NCBI GenBank assembly: GCA_011390615.1
Contig: JAABSB010000006.1
Location: 1 to 45,524, forward strand
Direction: 5' to 3'
Length of the DNA: 45,524 bases
From: Desulfotignum sp.
Lineage (GTDB): Bacteria > Desulfobacterota > Desulfobacteria > Desulfobacterales > Desulfobacteraceae
Shown: positions 9,745 to 17,145 of the stretch, piece after piece
Layout of the letters: each line of letters opens with the position of its first letter
How positions within the stretch are numbered: position 1 is the stretch's first letter
The notes under the pieces: generated by a model
Told to the model about the DNA's origin: nothing
The model's input: the letters and a program-made list of their open reading frames with translations, nothing else
Databases searched by the model: none
Made by a program: the position numbers and the translations under genes

Positions 9745-10497
9745 ATGGCAGCCCATTTTATCCAATTTCAAGACATAAAAAAACAATTTGGTGCCCTGGA
9801 GGTGCTCAAGGGGGTAAACCTGTCCATAACCCAAGGGCAGGTTACCGTGGTTATCGGCAAAAGCGGAACAGGCAAATCCGTATTGCTCAAGCATATTGTG
9901 GGGCTGATCCACCAGGATTCCGGCCAGCTGCTGATCCAGGGGGAGCCTCTGGACCGGTTGTCCAAAGAAAAGCTTCGCCGGTTTAAAAACAAAACAAGCT
10001 ATATGTTCCAGGACAACGCCCTGTTTGACTTTCTCACCGTATTTGACAACATTGCACTGCCCCTGAAGGAAACATCAAAAATCGCAGATGCCGTATTGCA
10101 GCAAAAGGTGCATGCCCGCATGACACAGCTGGGTATTGACGGCATTGACCACAAATACCCATCGGAACTGTCCGGGGGAATGCGCAAGCGGGTGGCCCTG
10201 GCACGGGCACTTGTGACGGATCCGGAGGTTATACTGTTTGATGAGCCCACCACAGGCCTGGATCCCATACGCAAAAAAGATGTACATACCATGATAAAAG
10301 CATACCAGAAACAATTTGGATTTACCGCTGTGATTGTGAGCCATGATATCCCGCATATTTTTGATCTGGCCCAGCACATTGCCCTGCTGGATGACGGCAT
10401 CATCATTTTTGAAGGCTCACAGCAAGACTTGCTGCGCTCCGAGACCCCTGAGGTGCAGGCTTTTATACAGGGGAAAACCAGCATGGAGCATGAATGA
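9745..10497 (+). CDS. mlaF: MlaF-family ABC transporter ATP-binding protein
   Basis: This is the ATPase that powers the MlaE permease. The 250-aa protein shows Walker A GKSGTGKS (residues 38-45), a Q-loop within YMFQDNALFD, the ABC signature LSGGMRKRV, Walker B VILFDEPTTGLD and the switch histidine in IVSHD. The LSGGM variant with RKRVALARAL is typical of the Mla/Ttg2A subfamily. It starts 3 bases after the mlaE stop, so the two subunits are translated together. Length and motifs are normal. Confidence 0.95.
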   Translation: MAAHFIQFQDIKKQFGALEVLKGVNLSITQGQVTVVIGKSGTGKSVLLKHIVGLIHQDSGQLLIQGEPLDRLSKEKLRRFKNKTSYMFQDNALFDFLTVFDNIALPLKETSKIADAVLQQKVHARMTQLGIDGIDHKYPSELSGGMRKRVALARALVTDPEVILFDEPTTGLDPIRKKDVHTMIKAYQKQFGFTAVIVSHDIPHIFDLAQHIALLDDGIIIFEGSQQDLLRSETPEVQAFIQGKTSMEHE

Positions 10498-10602
10498 TTC
10501 ACACAAAAGCCAACAGGGCTATAAAGGGCCAACAAACCTGCAGAATATGCAGCATTGGACAAAAAGGCATTATTTTTACCTATATTCTGGGGACCATATT
10601 GT

Positions 10603-11055
10603 ATGAATGAGAACAAACGCAATTTTTATGTGGGTATCTTTGTCATTATCGGCATACTCTGCAGTGGATACCTGATCATTGTAATGGGAGATCTATCGGT
10701 TTTTTTCAAAGACCGGTATACGGTCCATGGATATTTTTCCTCTGCATCGGGTCTCAAAAAAAATGCTGTGGTGGAACTAGCCGGTGTGAAAATCGGTCAT
10801 GTGTCCGCCATCAGTATAGACACACAATTTCTGGTGGCAAAAGTGGTACTGGATATTGACCGGAAAATTGCCATATCCGAAGACAGCATTGCATCAATCA
10901 AAACCGCGGGGATAATCGGTGAGAAATATATTGAAATCTTGCCCGGTGGATCAGATACCGTGCTGGCCCACGGAGATGACATTGAAAACACGGAATCATC
11001 CCTGGATATTGAATCATTGATCAGAAAATTCATTTTCAGTGAAAATGCCTTGTGA
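10603..11055 (+). CDS. mlaD: MlaD-family substrate-binding protein (MCE domain)
   Basis: MlaD is anchored in the inner membrane and forms a periplasmic ring that passes phospholipid to or from the MlaFE transporter. The 150-aa product has an N-terminal signal-anchor (about residues 8-28) and an MCE domain with VHGYFSSASGLKKNAVVELAGVK, followed by IAIDSIASIKT-like and GIIGEKYIEILPGGS segments. The ATG at 10603 (MNENKRN) is preferred over the open frame beginning at 10555, because TCTGGGGA lies about 9 bases upstream and the signal-anchor then sits at the N-terminus. The 105-base gap after mlaF holds no visible gene. mlaA follows after 56 bases. Confidence 0.92.
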   Translation: MNENKRNFYVGIFVIIGILCSGYLIIVMGDLSVFFKDRYTVHGYFSSASGLKKNAVVELAGVKIGHVSAISIDTQFLVAKVVLDIDRKIAISEDSIASIKTAGIIGEKYIEILPGGSDTVLAHGDDIENTESSLDIESLIRKFIFSENAL

Positions 11056-11111
11056 TACATCAGGCAACCGGCTGATTCTTCTTAAAACTTTATAAAAGGA
11101 TGTATGACAAT

Positions 11112-11921
11112 ATGAAAAAAGTGTGTCAGGCTCTGTGTATCATTGCTGTTTTAATTTTTGCGGTCACCGTATCCATTGTATGGGGTGATGACGCTGTTTC
11201 CGTATATCAAACTGCGTCACAGCAGGAAAATCCCGATGCGGTATCAGGGGGAGACAACGGTCCTGATGATGATGACCTGTTTGATGCATTTGAAGATGAT
11301 GATGCCCACGATACATCCCGGGTGGCTGATCCCATTTATTATTTTAATTATGCCATGTATACGGTGAATGACAGGCTGTATTTTTATATACTCAAGCCGC
11401 TGGCATCGGGGTATAAAGCGGTTGTGCCCACACCGGCCAGAAGGGGGGTCCGCAATTTTTTCCACAACCTGCTGTTTCCTGTCAGGTTTGTCAATAACCT
11501 GCTCCAGGGAAAACTGCACCAGGCATCGGATGAAATCGGCATATTTCTTGTGAATACAACCGCCGGCGTGCTGGGGTTCAACCAGGTGGCCCAGAAACAC
11601 CTGGATATGCACACAAAAACAGAAGACCTGGGTCAGACCCTGGGAACCTATCACATCACAGAAGGGTTTTATCTGGTACTGCCGTTTTTCGGTCCTTCCA
11701 CCCTGCGGGACACACTGGGCAGGGCAGGGGATTACTTTATCACCCCCCTCAACTATGCAGAACCCTGGGAGCTTGAAACCGGACTTGGCATACTTGATAC
11801 CGTCAACCGGATATCTTTCCGCATCGGTGACTATGAGGACCTGAAAGCGGCATCCCTTGATCCATATACCGCCATCAAAAATGCCTATATCCAGAACAGA
11901 AGATCACAGGTCAATAAGTGA
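11112..11921 (+). CDS. mlaA: MlaA/VacJ-family outer-membrane phospholipid transport protein
   Basis: MlaA removes phospholipids from the outer leaflet of the outer membrane. The 269-aa product has a Sec signal peptide (MKKVCQALCIIAVLIFAVTV), then an acidic linker rich in Asp, then the MlaA domain. That domain shows DPIYYFNYAMYTVNDRLY, ARRGVRNFFHNLLFPVRFVN-type and FLVNTTAGVLGF motifs. AAAAGGA ends 11 bases before ATG 11112, whereas the ATG at 11100 overlaps that ribosome site, so 11112 is chosen. E. coli MlaA is a lipoprotein, but no lipobox cysteine is present here at the end of the signal peptide. The 3' end overlaps the convergent nitrilase gene by 11 bases. Confidence 0.9.
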   Translation: MKKVCQALCIIAVLIFAVTVSIVWGDDAVSVYQTASQQENPDAVSGGDNGPDDDDLFDAFEDDDAHDTSRVADPIYYFNYAMYTVNDRLYFYILKPLASGYKAVVPTPARRGVRNFFHNLLFPVRFVNNLLQGKLHQASDEIGIFLVNTTAGVLGFNQVAQKHLDMHTKTEDLGQTLGTYHITEGFYLVLPFFGPSTLRDTLGRAGDYFITPLNYAEPWELETGLGILDTVNRISFRIGDYEDLKAASLDPYTAIKNAYIQNRRSQVNK

Positions 11922-12726
11922 CAGGGAACAGATCGTTACGGCGGGAAGGCAGAAAGTAGCGCATTCTGTGGGACCGGACATGGTGCAGCTGAGCCGGATC
12001 AAGATCCACAACATGCAGGTGATTTTTTTGGGCCATGGACCTGGAAACAAGATTTCCGTCAGGACCGATAAAAAGAGACAGCCCGGGGAAATGCAATCCA
12101 GCACCATTGTCTCCGGCCTGGTTCACTGCAGCGATAAAAACCCCGTTGTCAAAAGCCCGGGCCGGCAGATGCCGCATCCAGGACCTGTGTTTTTCCAGGG
12201 GCGTTCCTCTGGGCGATGCATGGGGCAGGACAATAAGGTCCGCACCCTGGATGGCCATGGCGGTGGATAATTCCGGAAAGTGCGCATCATAGCATAACTG
12301 GATGCCGAATGTGATGCCGGCATGTGAAAACACTGGAATTTTGCATCCAGGGGAAAAAATTTCCTGTTCACTGGGCGGGATGTGCAGTTTTCGGTATGTG
12401 CCATGGGTTGTGCCGGGAATAAACACGAGATGGGATGCAAAGGTCTTTCCGGCATCGGCTTTTTCAGCCATTCCTGCCAGGATTGCCAGATTCAGCTGAT
12501 CTGAGATCTTTTGAAATTTTTTGATCAGAAGGGTATCAATGGTTCTGGCATAATCTGCAATGTTGCGGCCGGTGCCGTAACCGGTGAGGTTCATCTCCGG
12601 AAGCACCACCATGTCAGCCTTTTTTTGGGCTGCCCTGGAGATGAGACCAAGGCAGTTGTTCATATTTTCATCCCATCTGCCCACGCGGCACGTGATGGCC
12701 CCGAGGCAGATTCTCACCCGCTTCAC
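11911..12726 (-). CDS. Carbon-nitrogen hydrolase (nitrilase superfamily)
   Basis: The 271-aa protein belongs to the nitrilase/amidase superfamily, which hydrolyses carbon-nitrogen bonds of amides or nitriles. The catalytic triad can be placed: Glu in VVLPEMNLTGYG, Lys in GTYRKLHIPPSE and Cys in GIQLCYDAHFPE. Length is usual for the family. The start is a GTG overlapping the TGA stop of the upstream siroheme-decarboxylase gene, so the two are translationally coupled. The substrate cannot be told from sequence. A role connected with heme or siroheme metabolism is not supported beyond the neighbourhood. Confidence 0.9.
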   Translation of the reverse strand: MKRVRICLGAITCRVGRWDENMNNCLGLISRAAQKKADMVVLPEMNLTGYGTGRNIADYARTIDTLLIKKFQKISDQLNLAILAGMAEKADAGKTFASHLVFIPGTTHGTYRKLHIPPSEQEIFSPGCKIPVFSHAGITFGIQLCYDAHFPELSTAMAIQGADLIVLPHASPRGTPLEKHRSWMRHLPARAFDNGVFIAAVNQAGDNGAGLHFPGLSLFIGPDGNLVSRSMAQKNHLHVVDLDPAQLHHVRSHRMRYFLPSRRNDLFPVTY

Positions 12727-13178
12727 AGCTTGAAATTGGCGGAAATTTTAAAGACCCGGGTGGCCGGCAGATTCAGGATGGGATGTACCCCGGTTTTTCG
12801 GGATATCTCATCAAGACGGGCCTGGATCAGTTCCCGGGATGGGGCGATAAAGGTAAACCAGATGTTGAAGGCATGTTCCCGCATGTAATTGTGGGTAACC
12901 CCGGGGTATGCATTGACAGTGTGGGTAAAGAGATCGATTTTTTCATCTGCAACCTTTGCCGTACACAGGGTGGAAAAATAACCGAGCCGGTCCGGGCTGA
13001 AATTACCGCCGATGCGCCGGATAAGAGATTTTTCCTTCATCAGGCGAATCCGGTCCATGAGCCCATCTTCAGTTAATCCCAGCTGCCGGGCAAGCACCCT
13101 GTATGGCCTGGCATCAATGGGAAAATCAAGCTGAATCGTGTTGAGAATGGCTTTGCTGGTGTCGTCAATGGCGGTCAT
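12723..13178 (-). CDS. ahb: Siroheme decarboxylase subunit (AhbA/AhbB type, Lrp/AsnC fold)
   Basis: AhbA and AhbB form the heterodimer that converts siroheme to didecarboxysiroheme in the alternative heme pathway of sulfate reducers and archaea. The 151-aa protein has an AsnC/Lrp-like winged helix (about residues 15-65, with RRIGGNFSPDRLGY) and the family signature GVTHNYMREHAFNIWFTF near residues 93-110. That signature, with its His and Asn-Ile-Trp-Phe, separates these enzymes from true Lrp regulators. I cannot decide between AhbA and AhbB, and the partner is not in the window. The start has AGGAAAG eight bases upstream. It overlaps the nitrilase gene by 4 bases. Confidence is high for the family and lower for the exact subunit. 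Confidence 0.85.
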   Translation of the reverse strand: MTAIDDTSKAILNTIQLDFPIDARPYRVLARQLGLTEDGLMDRIRLMKEKSLIRRIGGNFSPDRLGYFSTLCTAKVADEKIDLFTHTVNAYPGVTHNYMREHAFNIWFTFIAPSRELIQARLDEISRKTGVHPILNLPATRVFKISANFKL

Positions 13179-13225
13179 TGGATCACTTTCCTAAAAACGG
13201 GACAGGCGTAAAAGATGTATGAAAC

Positions 13226-13263
13226 AAAAAAAGGCCCTGTTTCATGCAAAACAGAGCCTTTTC
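13226..13263. terminator. Bidirectional rho-independent terminator
   Basis: A 14-bp stem (AAAAGGCCCTGTTT at 13229-13242 against AAACAGAGCCTTTT at 13249-13262, with one G-U-type mismatch) encloses a 6-base loop. A run of A lies on the left and TTTT on the right, so it can act on either strand. On the minus strand it lies 34 bases after the dsrC stop and before the ahb gene, and it should end the dsrC transcript. Confidence 0.9.
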
Positions 13264-13296
13264 AAACAAATCACAACCAATTAGAAATGGTATGAA

Positions 13297-13614
13297 TTAT
13301 ACACATCCGGTCGGCTTGGGCAGACCGGCCATTTTACAGGCGCCTTTACCCGGGCCTGAGGGGAACAGTTCATAGATGTGTTTGAGTTTGAATTTGGTGA
13401 GTTTGGAAAGTACCCGCACCATCGGGGCAATACCGTTTTTCTCATAATAGTCCTGGAGCACTTTCACCAGCTGCCAGTGCTCGTCAGTCATCTCTTCAAT
13501 TCCTTCCTGTGTCTTGACATATTCCACCCACTCTTCTGAGTAAGAATTATAATCAAGAAGGAATCCATCTTCATCTATTTCAAATGTTTTCCCGTTGAAT
13601 TCTACTGTTGCCAT
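13297..13614 (-). CDS. dsrC: DsrC/TusE-family sulfur relay protein of dissimilatory sulfite reduction
   Basis: DsrC is the small cytoplasmic protein that takes sulfur from sulfite at DsrAB as a trisulfide and passes electrons from the membrane DsrMKJOP complex. The 105-aa product starts at ATG 13614 (MATVEFNGK), which has a strong CAGGAGGAAAG site upstream. The open frame upstream is an artefact of the leader. The C-terminal arm CKMAGLPKPTGCV contains both conserved cysteines, Cys93 and Cys104, exactly 11 residues apart. This is the form competent for trisulfide chemistry, unlike TusE, which keeps only the last one. The gene has its own promoter and terminator, and dsrAB is not in the window. 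Confidence 0.97.
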   Translation of the reverse strand: MATVEFNGKTFEIDEDGFLLDYNSYSEEWVEYVKTQEGIEEMTDEHWQLVKVLQDYYEKNGIAPMVRVLSKLTKFKLKHIYELFPSGPGKGACKMAGLPKPTGCV

Positions 13615-13660
13615 GTAAACTTTCCTCCTGTAAATAATAATTTTTTTTACTATCAATTTT

Positions 13661-13675
13661 AAGACATACTGTCTT
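13661..13675. promoter_or_regulatory. Perfect inverted repeat in the dsrC leader
   Basis: AAGACA (13661-13666) and TGTCTT (13670-13675) form a perfect 6-bp inverted repeat around a 3-base spacer. With the promoter placed at 13709-13737 it falls about 25-40 bases into the dsrC transcript. It could be a protein-binding operator or a short leader hairpin. No function is known to me. Confidence 0.45.
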
Positions 13676-13708
13676 GGCTTCATGGTCTGCTATAATAATT
13701 GACCACTA

Positions 13709-13737
13709 ACCATATCTTAGCAACCCTGGCTTGTCAA
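13709..13737 (-). promoter_or_regulatory. Sigma70-type promoter for dsrC
   Basis: On the minus strand a perfect -35 box TTGACA (13737-13732) is separated by 17 bases from TATGGT (13714-13709). The predicted start of transcription is near 13702, giving a leader of about 90 bases before the dsrC ATG at 13614. Confidence 0.65.
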
Positions 13738-13754
13738 CAAAGAATCATGCCTGA

Positions 13755-13783
13755 TTGCAAAAAAAAAGGCCTTTTCCGTGCAA
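13755..13783 (-). terminator. Possible terminator after the flx operon
   Basis: Just past the flxA stop, the minus strand can fold TTGCACGGAAAA against TTTTTTTTGCAA around a GGCC loop, with one mismatch and two G-U pairs. The stem includes a T run. It would separate the flx operon from dsrC, whose promoter lies immediately downstream. The fold is imperfect, so this is a tentative call. Confidence 0.4.
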
Positions 13784-13788
13784 AGGAT

Positions 13789-14634
13789 TTAATACTCTTT
13801 CGGGGTCTGGTTTATCTGTTCAAGGGTAAAAACCGGTCCGTCTTTGCACACCAGTTCCTTTCCGATATTGCACCGGCCGCACATGCCGATACCGCACTTC
13901 ATTCTGTTTTCCAGGGACATGATTATCTGGTGTTCCTGGTATCCCAGCTTTGTCAGTGCCGGCTGGGTAAATTTGATCATGATGGGCGGTCCGCACACAA
14001 TGGCATAGGTGTCCTCATCCGCTGGAGGGGCATTTTTTTCCACCACCTGGGGTACGAATCCGGTATGGTATTGCCATTCCGGGTCATCAGTACCATCCAC
14101 TGTGATATGCATATTGATGTCATCGCGTTTTTCCCAGTCAAACAGCTCTTCTCTGTACAGCAGCATACCGGGTGACCTGGCACCGTACACCACGTCTATG
14201 TTTTTGAACCTGGACCGGTTGGCAGGGTCCAGCATGTAGACAATGGACGATCGCAGGGTGGTAAAGGCAAATCCGCCGCCGATGATGACCACGTTCTTGT
14301 TTTCCAGTTTTTCCCAGGGATACCAATTGCCCAGCGGCCCCCGGATGCCCATGATATCTCCCTTTTTCATGTTGTGAAGATGGGTAGTGACCATGCCGGT
14401 TCTGAAAACGGTGAATTTGACAAAACCTTTTTCCACCGGTGATGAGGCAATGCCGATGGGAATTTCTCCCACACCCGGTATGGAAAGTTCGGCAAACTGG
14501 CCGGCCTTGTAGGCGAATTTTTCTTCATCTGCAGGATTTTGAAAAACAAAGGTAAAGGTTTTCAGGGACTTGTCTTCCGTTGCCACTTCGATATCATCAA
14601 TGCGAACCGGATACGGTACATAAGGGTTTTCCAT
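13789..14634 (-). CDS. flxA: FAD/NAD(P)-binding oxidoreductase subunit (FlxA-like, sulfhydrogenase gamma type)
   Basis: The 281-aa protein resembles FlxA and the gamma subunit of sulfhydrogenase, the module that exchanges electrons with NAD(P)H through FAD. An N-terminal FAD-binding barrel (about 1-105, with YKAGQFAELSIPGVGE and GPLGNWYP) is followed by an NAD-binding fold (VVIIGGGFAFTTLRS). The C-terminal cysteine motif CGIGMCGRCNIG plus a further Cys (LVCKDGP) is of the [2Fe-2S] dihydroorotate-dehydrogenase-B type. AAGGAGAA precedes the ATG. It is the last gene of the hdrA-flxD-flxC-flxB-flxA operon, 25 bases after flxB. It most likely connects the HdrA flavin complex with the NADH pool. 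The symbol is by analogy with the Desulfovibrio flx genes. Confidence 0.85.
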   Translation of the reverse strand: MENPYVPYPVRIDDIEVATEDKSLKTFTFVFQNPADEEKFAYKAGQFAELSIPGVGEIPIGIASSPVEKGFVKFTVFRTGMVTTHLHNMKKGDIMGIRGPLGNWYPWEKLENKNVVIIGGGFAFTTLRSSIVYMLDPANRSRFKNIDVVYGARSPGMLLYREELFDWEKRDDINMHITVDGTDDPEWQYHTGFVPQVVEKNAPPADEDTYAIVCGPPIMIKFTQPALTKLGYQEHQIIMSLENRMKCGIGMCGRCNIGKELVCKDGPVFTLEQINQTPKEY

Positions 14635-14659
14635 ATCATTTCTCCTTGGTGTTCGCTAT

Positions 14660-15706
14660 TTACTTGCTCTCATAATTATTCATAATTGTGCACACTTCCC
14701 GGATGTCGATATTCACCGGACAGCTGGCAACGCACCTGCCGCATCCCACACACATGATGCCCTGGTCATATTTGTCCACAAAATATTTCAATTTGTGCAT
14801 GAACCGCTGCCTGACCCGCTGCACCTTGGATCCTCTGGGGTTGTGACCGGATGCATGGTGGGTGAACAACGGAGACATGCAGGTATCCCAGTTTCGAAAC
14901 CTTACTGCTGTCTTGTGTTTGGTTTCATCCTGGATATCAAAACACCAGCAGGTGGGGCACACAAATGTGCAGGTGCCGCAGTTGATGCAGGAAAATGCCA
15001 CATCATCCCAGAAAGGGGCTTCATACAGATCCAGAATCGATTTTTCAGAAAGCTGGTCCGTGTCAACAGAGGTAATATTTTTTTCCGCCTCTTTTCTGAG
15101 AATATCGAACAGGGACTGGCTTTCCGCAGCATCAGCCCTGGTATCAAATCCGCAGGCCCCAGCCCAGGTTTCCCCTTTTTCGGTCAGGATCTTGGCCAGG
15201 TATCTGTCATCCAGATCCGCCATTAAGACATCCAGTCCTTCTTCACTGAAAGGTCCGCATCCGGTGGATGTGGAAAAATCACAGGGACCTGGGTGGTTCA
15301 CCCCCAGTCCCACAAAGGTGGTGGCTGCATAGGCCTCACACCAGTAAGGATCCTGATAATCCGGGTTGTCAAAATTCAACTTGACCAGAAGGATGGCCCT
15401 GGCATCATAGGGCCGGATCCCCAGAACCACCCGGGGGGTATCATCTTTTTTCACCGGCTTCATGACGTGGTGGTCTTCTATGGATGCATCCAGGGTTGCT
15501 GTCAGCATTTTTTGTGTCTGGGGAAAAAGCACAGACTTCGGGGACATGACCGTAACACCCGCATCCATCAGGGGATGGACATCCGGGGCCAGCGGTTTTA
15601 TCTGGCAGCCGTTTTCGTCCTGGACAGGGCCGAAAACCTGATAGGTTTCTCTGGATTTGTCTATCCCCGTGGTCCAGTCCTTTTTATCGATTGTTATGAA
15701 ATTCAT
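14660..15706 (-). CDS. flxB: 4Fe-4S dicluster oxidoreductase subunit (FlxB-like, sulfhydrogenase beta / AsrA type)
   Basis: The 348-aa protein is related to sulfhydrogenase beta subunit and AsrA-type electron-transfer proteins. Two C-terminal [4Fe-4S] motifs are clear: CINCGTCTFVCPTCWCF (about 240-256) and CVGCGRCVASCPVNI (about 321-335). Upstream are GIRPYDARAI and a Cys pair in HPGPCDFSTSTGCGPF. The second ATG (15706, MNFITIDKK) is chosen because AAAGG lies 7 bases before it, whereas the first ATG (15712) is too close to that site. It probably passes electrons between FlxA and the FlxC/FlxD-HdrA part. It lies 18 bases after flxC. Confidence 0.85.
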   Translation of the reverse strand: MNFITIDKKDWTTGIDKSRETYQVFGPVQDENGCQIKPLAPDVHPLMDAGVTVMSPKSVLFPQTQKMLTATLDASIEDHHVMKPVKKDDTPRVVLGIRPYDARAILLVKLNFDNPDYQDPYWCEAYAATTFVGLGVNHPGPCDFSTSTGCGPFSEEGLDVLMADLDDRYLAKILTEKGETWAGACGFDTRADAAESQSLFDILRKEAEKNITSVDTDQLSEKSILDLYEAPFWDDVAFSCINCGTCTFVCPTCWCFDIQDETKHKTAVRFRNWDTCMSPLFTHHASGHNPRGSKVQRVRQRFMHKLKYFVDKYDQGIMCVGCGRCVASCPVNIDIREVCTIMNNYESK

Positions 15707-15724
15707 ATGCATACCTTTATTTGT

Positions 15725-16681
15725 TTACTTGATAAAATCATTGGGATCATCCGGACTGTATACATCCAGGGGTGGACGTTTTTCCATGTCCAGGCCCGCT
15801 TCCCAGCCAAAGAGCTCCAGAGCGTCTTTATTGAGCTTACGGGTGAAATCCCTGACATTGATTCCCATGGGGCAGGCTTCCACACAGGCACCGCAGTCCG
15901 TACACCTGCCAGCACAGTGAAAGGCCCGCAGAAAATGAAAGGTATTGATATCAGTCTTGTCCTGGCCCTTGCCCACCCACTGGGGAGAAGATTCATCCAC
16001 AAAACAGGTGGGGCAGTAGCACAGGGGACAGGCATTTCTGCATGCATAGCACCGGATGCAGTTTTTGGTCAATTCCTGAAAATGGGCCCACCTGGCTGCC
16101 GGATCCATGGCTGCAATATGGTCCACATCGGCAAAGGGCTGGTCAAGAGACTGCTCTTCAACCGGTTCTGCCGCCATGACGTCAAACACCACCGGGTTGC
16201 GGTGGGTGCAGACCCGGCAGTTATGCCGCAGCACATCTTTTTTGGAAACCTTTTCTTTTTTTTGGGGCGATACAATGGTAAGGGTATCACCATCTTCAAT
16301 GAAATCCGTGATTTCATCTTCAAAAAGGGCGGCAATCTTTCTTTTGTCCACCATGCCGGTGCAGGGGACCCCGATGATATACAGCTGGTCCCGGGACACC
16401 TGGTTTTCCACCATATGGGTGACCAGGTTCCGGGAATCGCATCCTTTTGCCGTTACGGCAATTTTACCCTCTTTTGGTAATACGTCTGACACATAATTGG
16501 CCAGGTTGAGTCCGCAGGTTGCATTGAAAACCAGTTTTGCCACATCCTCTTTGGATGTGACGGCAATGGGGCGGGAGGCCATGGGAATGGAACCCTCGGC
16601 AAACCCGATCACTTTTTGTACTTTCCCTTTGGCAAGCAGGTCTGCACAAATCGTCCTTATTTTTTCTATACAGGTATCCAT
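15725..16681 (-). CDS. flxC: 4Fe-4S electron-transfer subunit with FrhB-like N-terminal domain (FlxC-like)
   Basis: The 318-aa protein starts at ATG 16681 (MDTCIEKIRT), with AAGGGG nine bases upstream; the longer open frame overlaps flxD and is not used. The N-terminal half resembles the F420-hydrogenase beta (FrhB) N-terminal domain (AVTAKGCDSRNLVTHMVE, YIIGVPCTGMVD). The C-terminal half has two ferredoxin motifs, CIRCYACRNACPLCYC and CTDCGACVEACPMGI. Additional cysteines (CRVCTHRNP) precede them. It lies between flxD and flxB, 10 bases after the flxD stop. The expected role is electron relay in a FlxABCD-HdrA complex. The name is assigned by position and domain content, not by a search. Confidence 0.8.
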   Translation of the reverse strand: MDTCIEKIRTICADLLAKGKVQKVIGFAEGSIPMASRPIAVTSKEDVAKLVFNATCGLNLANYVSDVLPKEGKIAVTAKGCDSRNLVTHMVENQVSRDQLYIIGVPCTGMVDKRKIAALFEDEITDFIEDGDTLTIVSPQKKEKVSKKDVLRHNCRVCTHRNPVVFDVMAAEPVEEQSLDQPFADVDHIAAMDPAARWAHFQELTKNCIRCYACRNACPLCYCPTCFVDESSPQWVGKGQDKTDINTFHFLRAFHCAGRCTDCGACVEACPMGINVRDFTRKLNKDALELFGWEAGLDMEKRPPLDVYSPDDPNDFIK

Positions 16682-16691
16682 GATATACCCC

Positions 16692-17117
16692 TTATTTGGT
16701 ATAGTCTTTTGCAAATTTTTTATCGGTGTCCAGGGCCCTGACTTTGTCGGATATCTCTTTGACCACATCCACAAACTTGGTGGCTTCGGCAGAGGAGATC
16801 CAGGAAAAATGCAGCCGGTCCCGTTCAACACCCATATGTTCCAGAAGGTTTCCCATCATAGCAAATTTCCGTCTCGCATAGTAATTACCGTCCAGGTAAT
16901 GGCATTCGCCGGGATGTCAGCCGGACACCCATACGGCATCAGCACCCTCCCGGAAAGCGGACAGAATGAATTTGGGGCTCATGCGGCCGGAGCAGGGGAT
17001 CCGGATCACCCGGATATCTGCCGGGTATTCCATCCGGCTCACCCCTGCCAGGTCTGCTGCACCATACGAGCACCAGTTGCACAGAAAACTTACAATTTTT
17101 ATATTATCATCAGCCAT
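16692..17117 (-). CDS. flxD: Selenoprotein FlxD / MvhD-family electron-transfer subunit (Sec67, in-frame TGA at 16917-16919)
   Basis: MvhD-type proteins carry a [2Fe-2S] cluster and hand electrons to HdrA. Reading with the standard code stops after 66 residues, just before the family's most conserved motif. Reading TGA as selenocysteine gives VSG[20 protein letters not shown] and continues to a TAA at 16692, for 141 residues, the normal MvhD length. Other expected motifs are [15 protein letters not shown] (about 11-25) and IPCSGRMSP. In ordinary homologues the Sec67 position is cysteine (GCHPGDCHY). A 6-bp stem-loop 22 bases after the TGA has bacterial SECIS form. The ribosome site AAAGGAG lies 9 bases before the ATG, and hdrA ends 28 bases upstream. 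VhuD, the homologue in some methanogens, is a known selenoprotein. Confidence 0.9.
16884..16900 (-). promoter_or_regulatory. SECIS-like stem-loop for flxD Sec67
   Basis: On the minus strand ATTACC pairs perfectly with GGTAAT around a 5-base loop TGGAC. The loop begins 22 bases after the TGA and has G at its second and third positions. Bacterial SECIS elements lie inside the coding region just after the UGA and need a G near the start of a small apical loop, which this satisfies. Confidence 0.75.
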
Positions 17118-17145
17118 TGATTATATCTCCTTTAGCTTTCTTCAT

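Noticed and set aside
15293-16480. Long plus-strand open frame (395 codons) opposite flxB and flxC
   Set aside because: It is the mirror of strongly supported ferredoxin-type genes. Its product has no recognisable domain and is rich in His/Gly as expected from antisense of Cys/Pro-rich genes.
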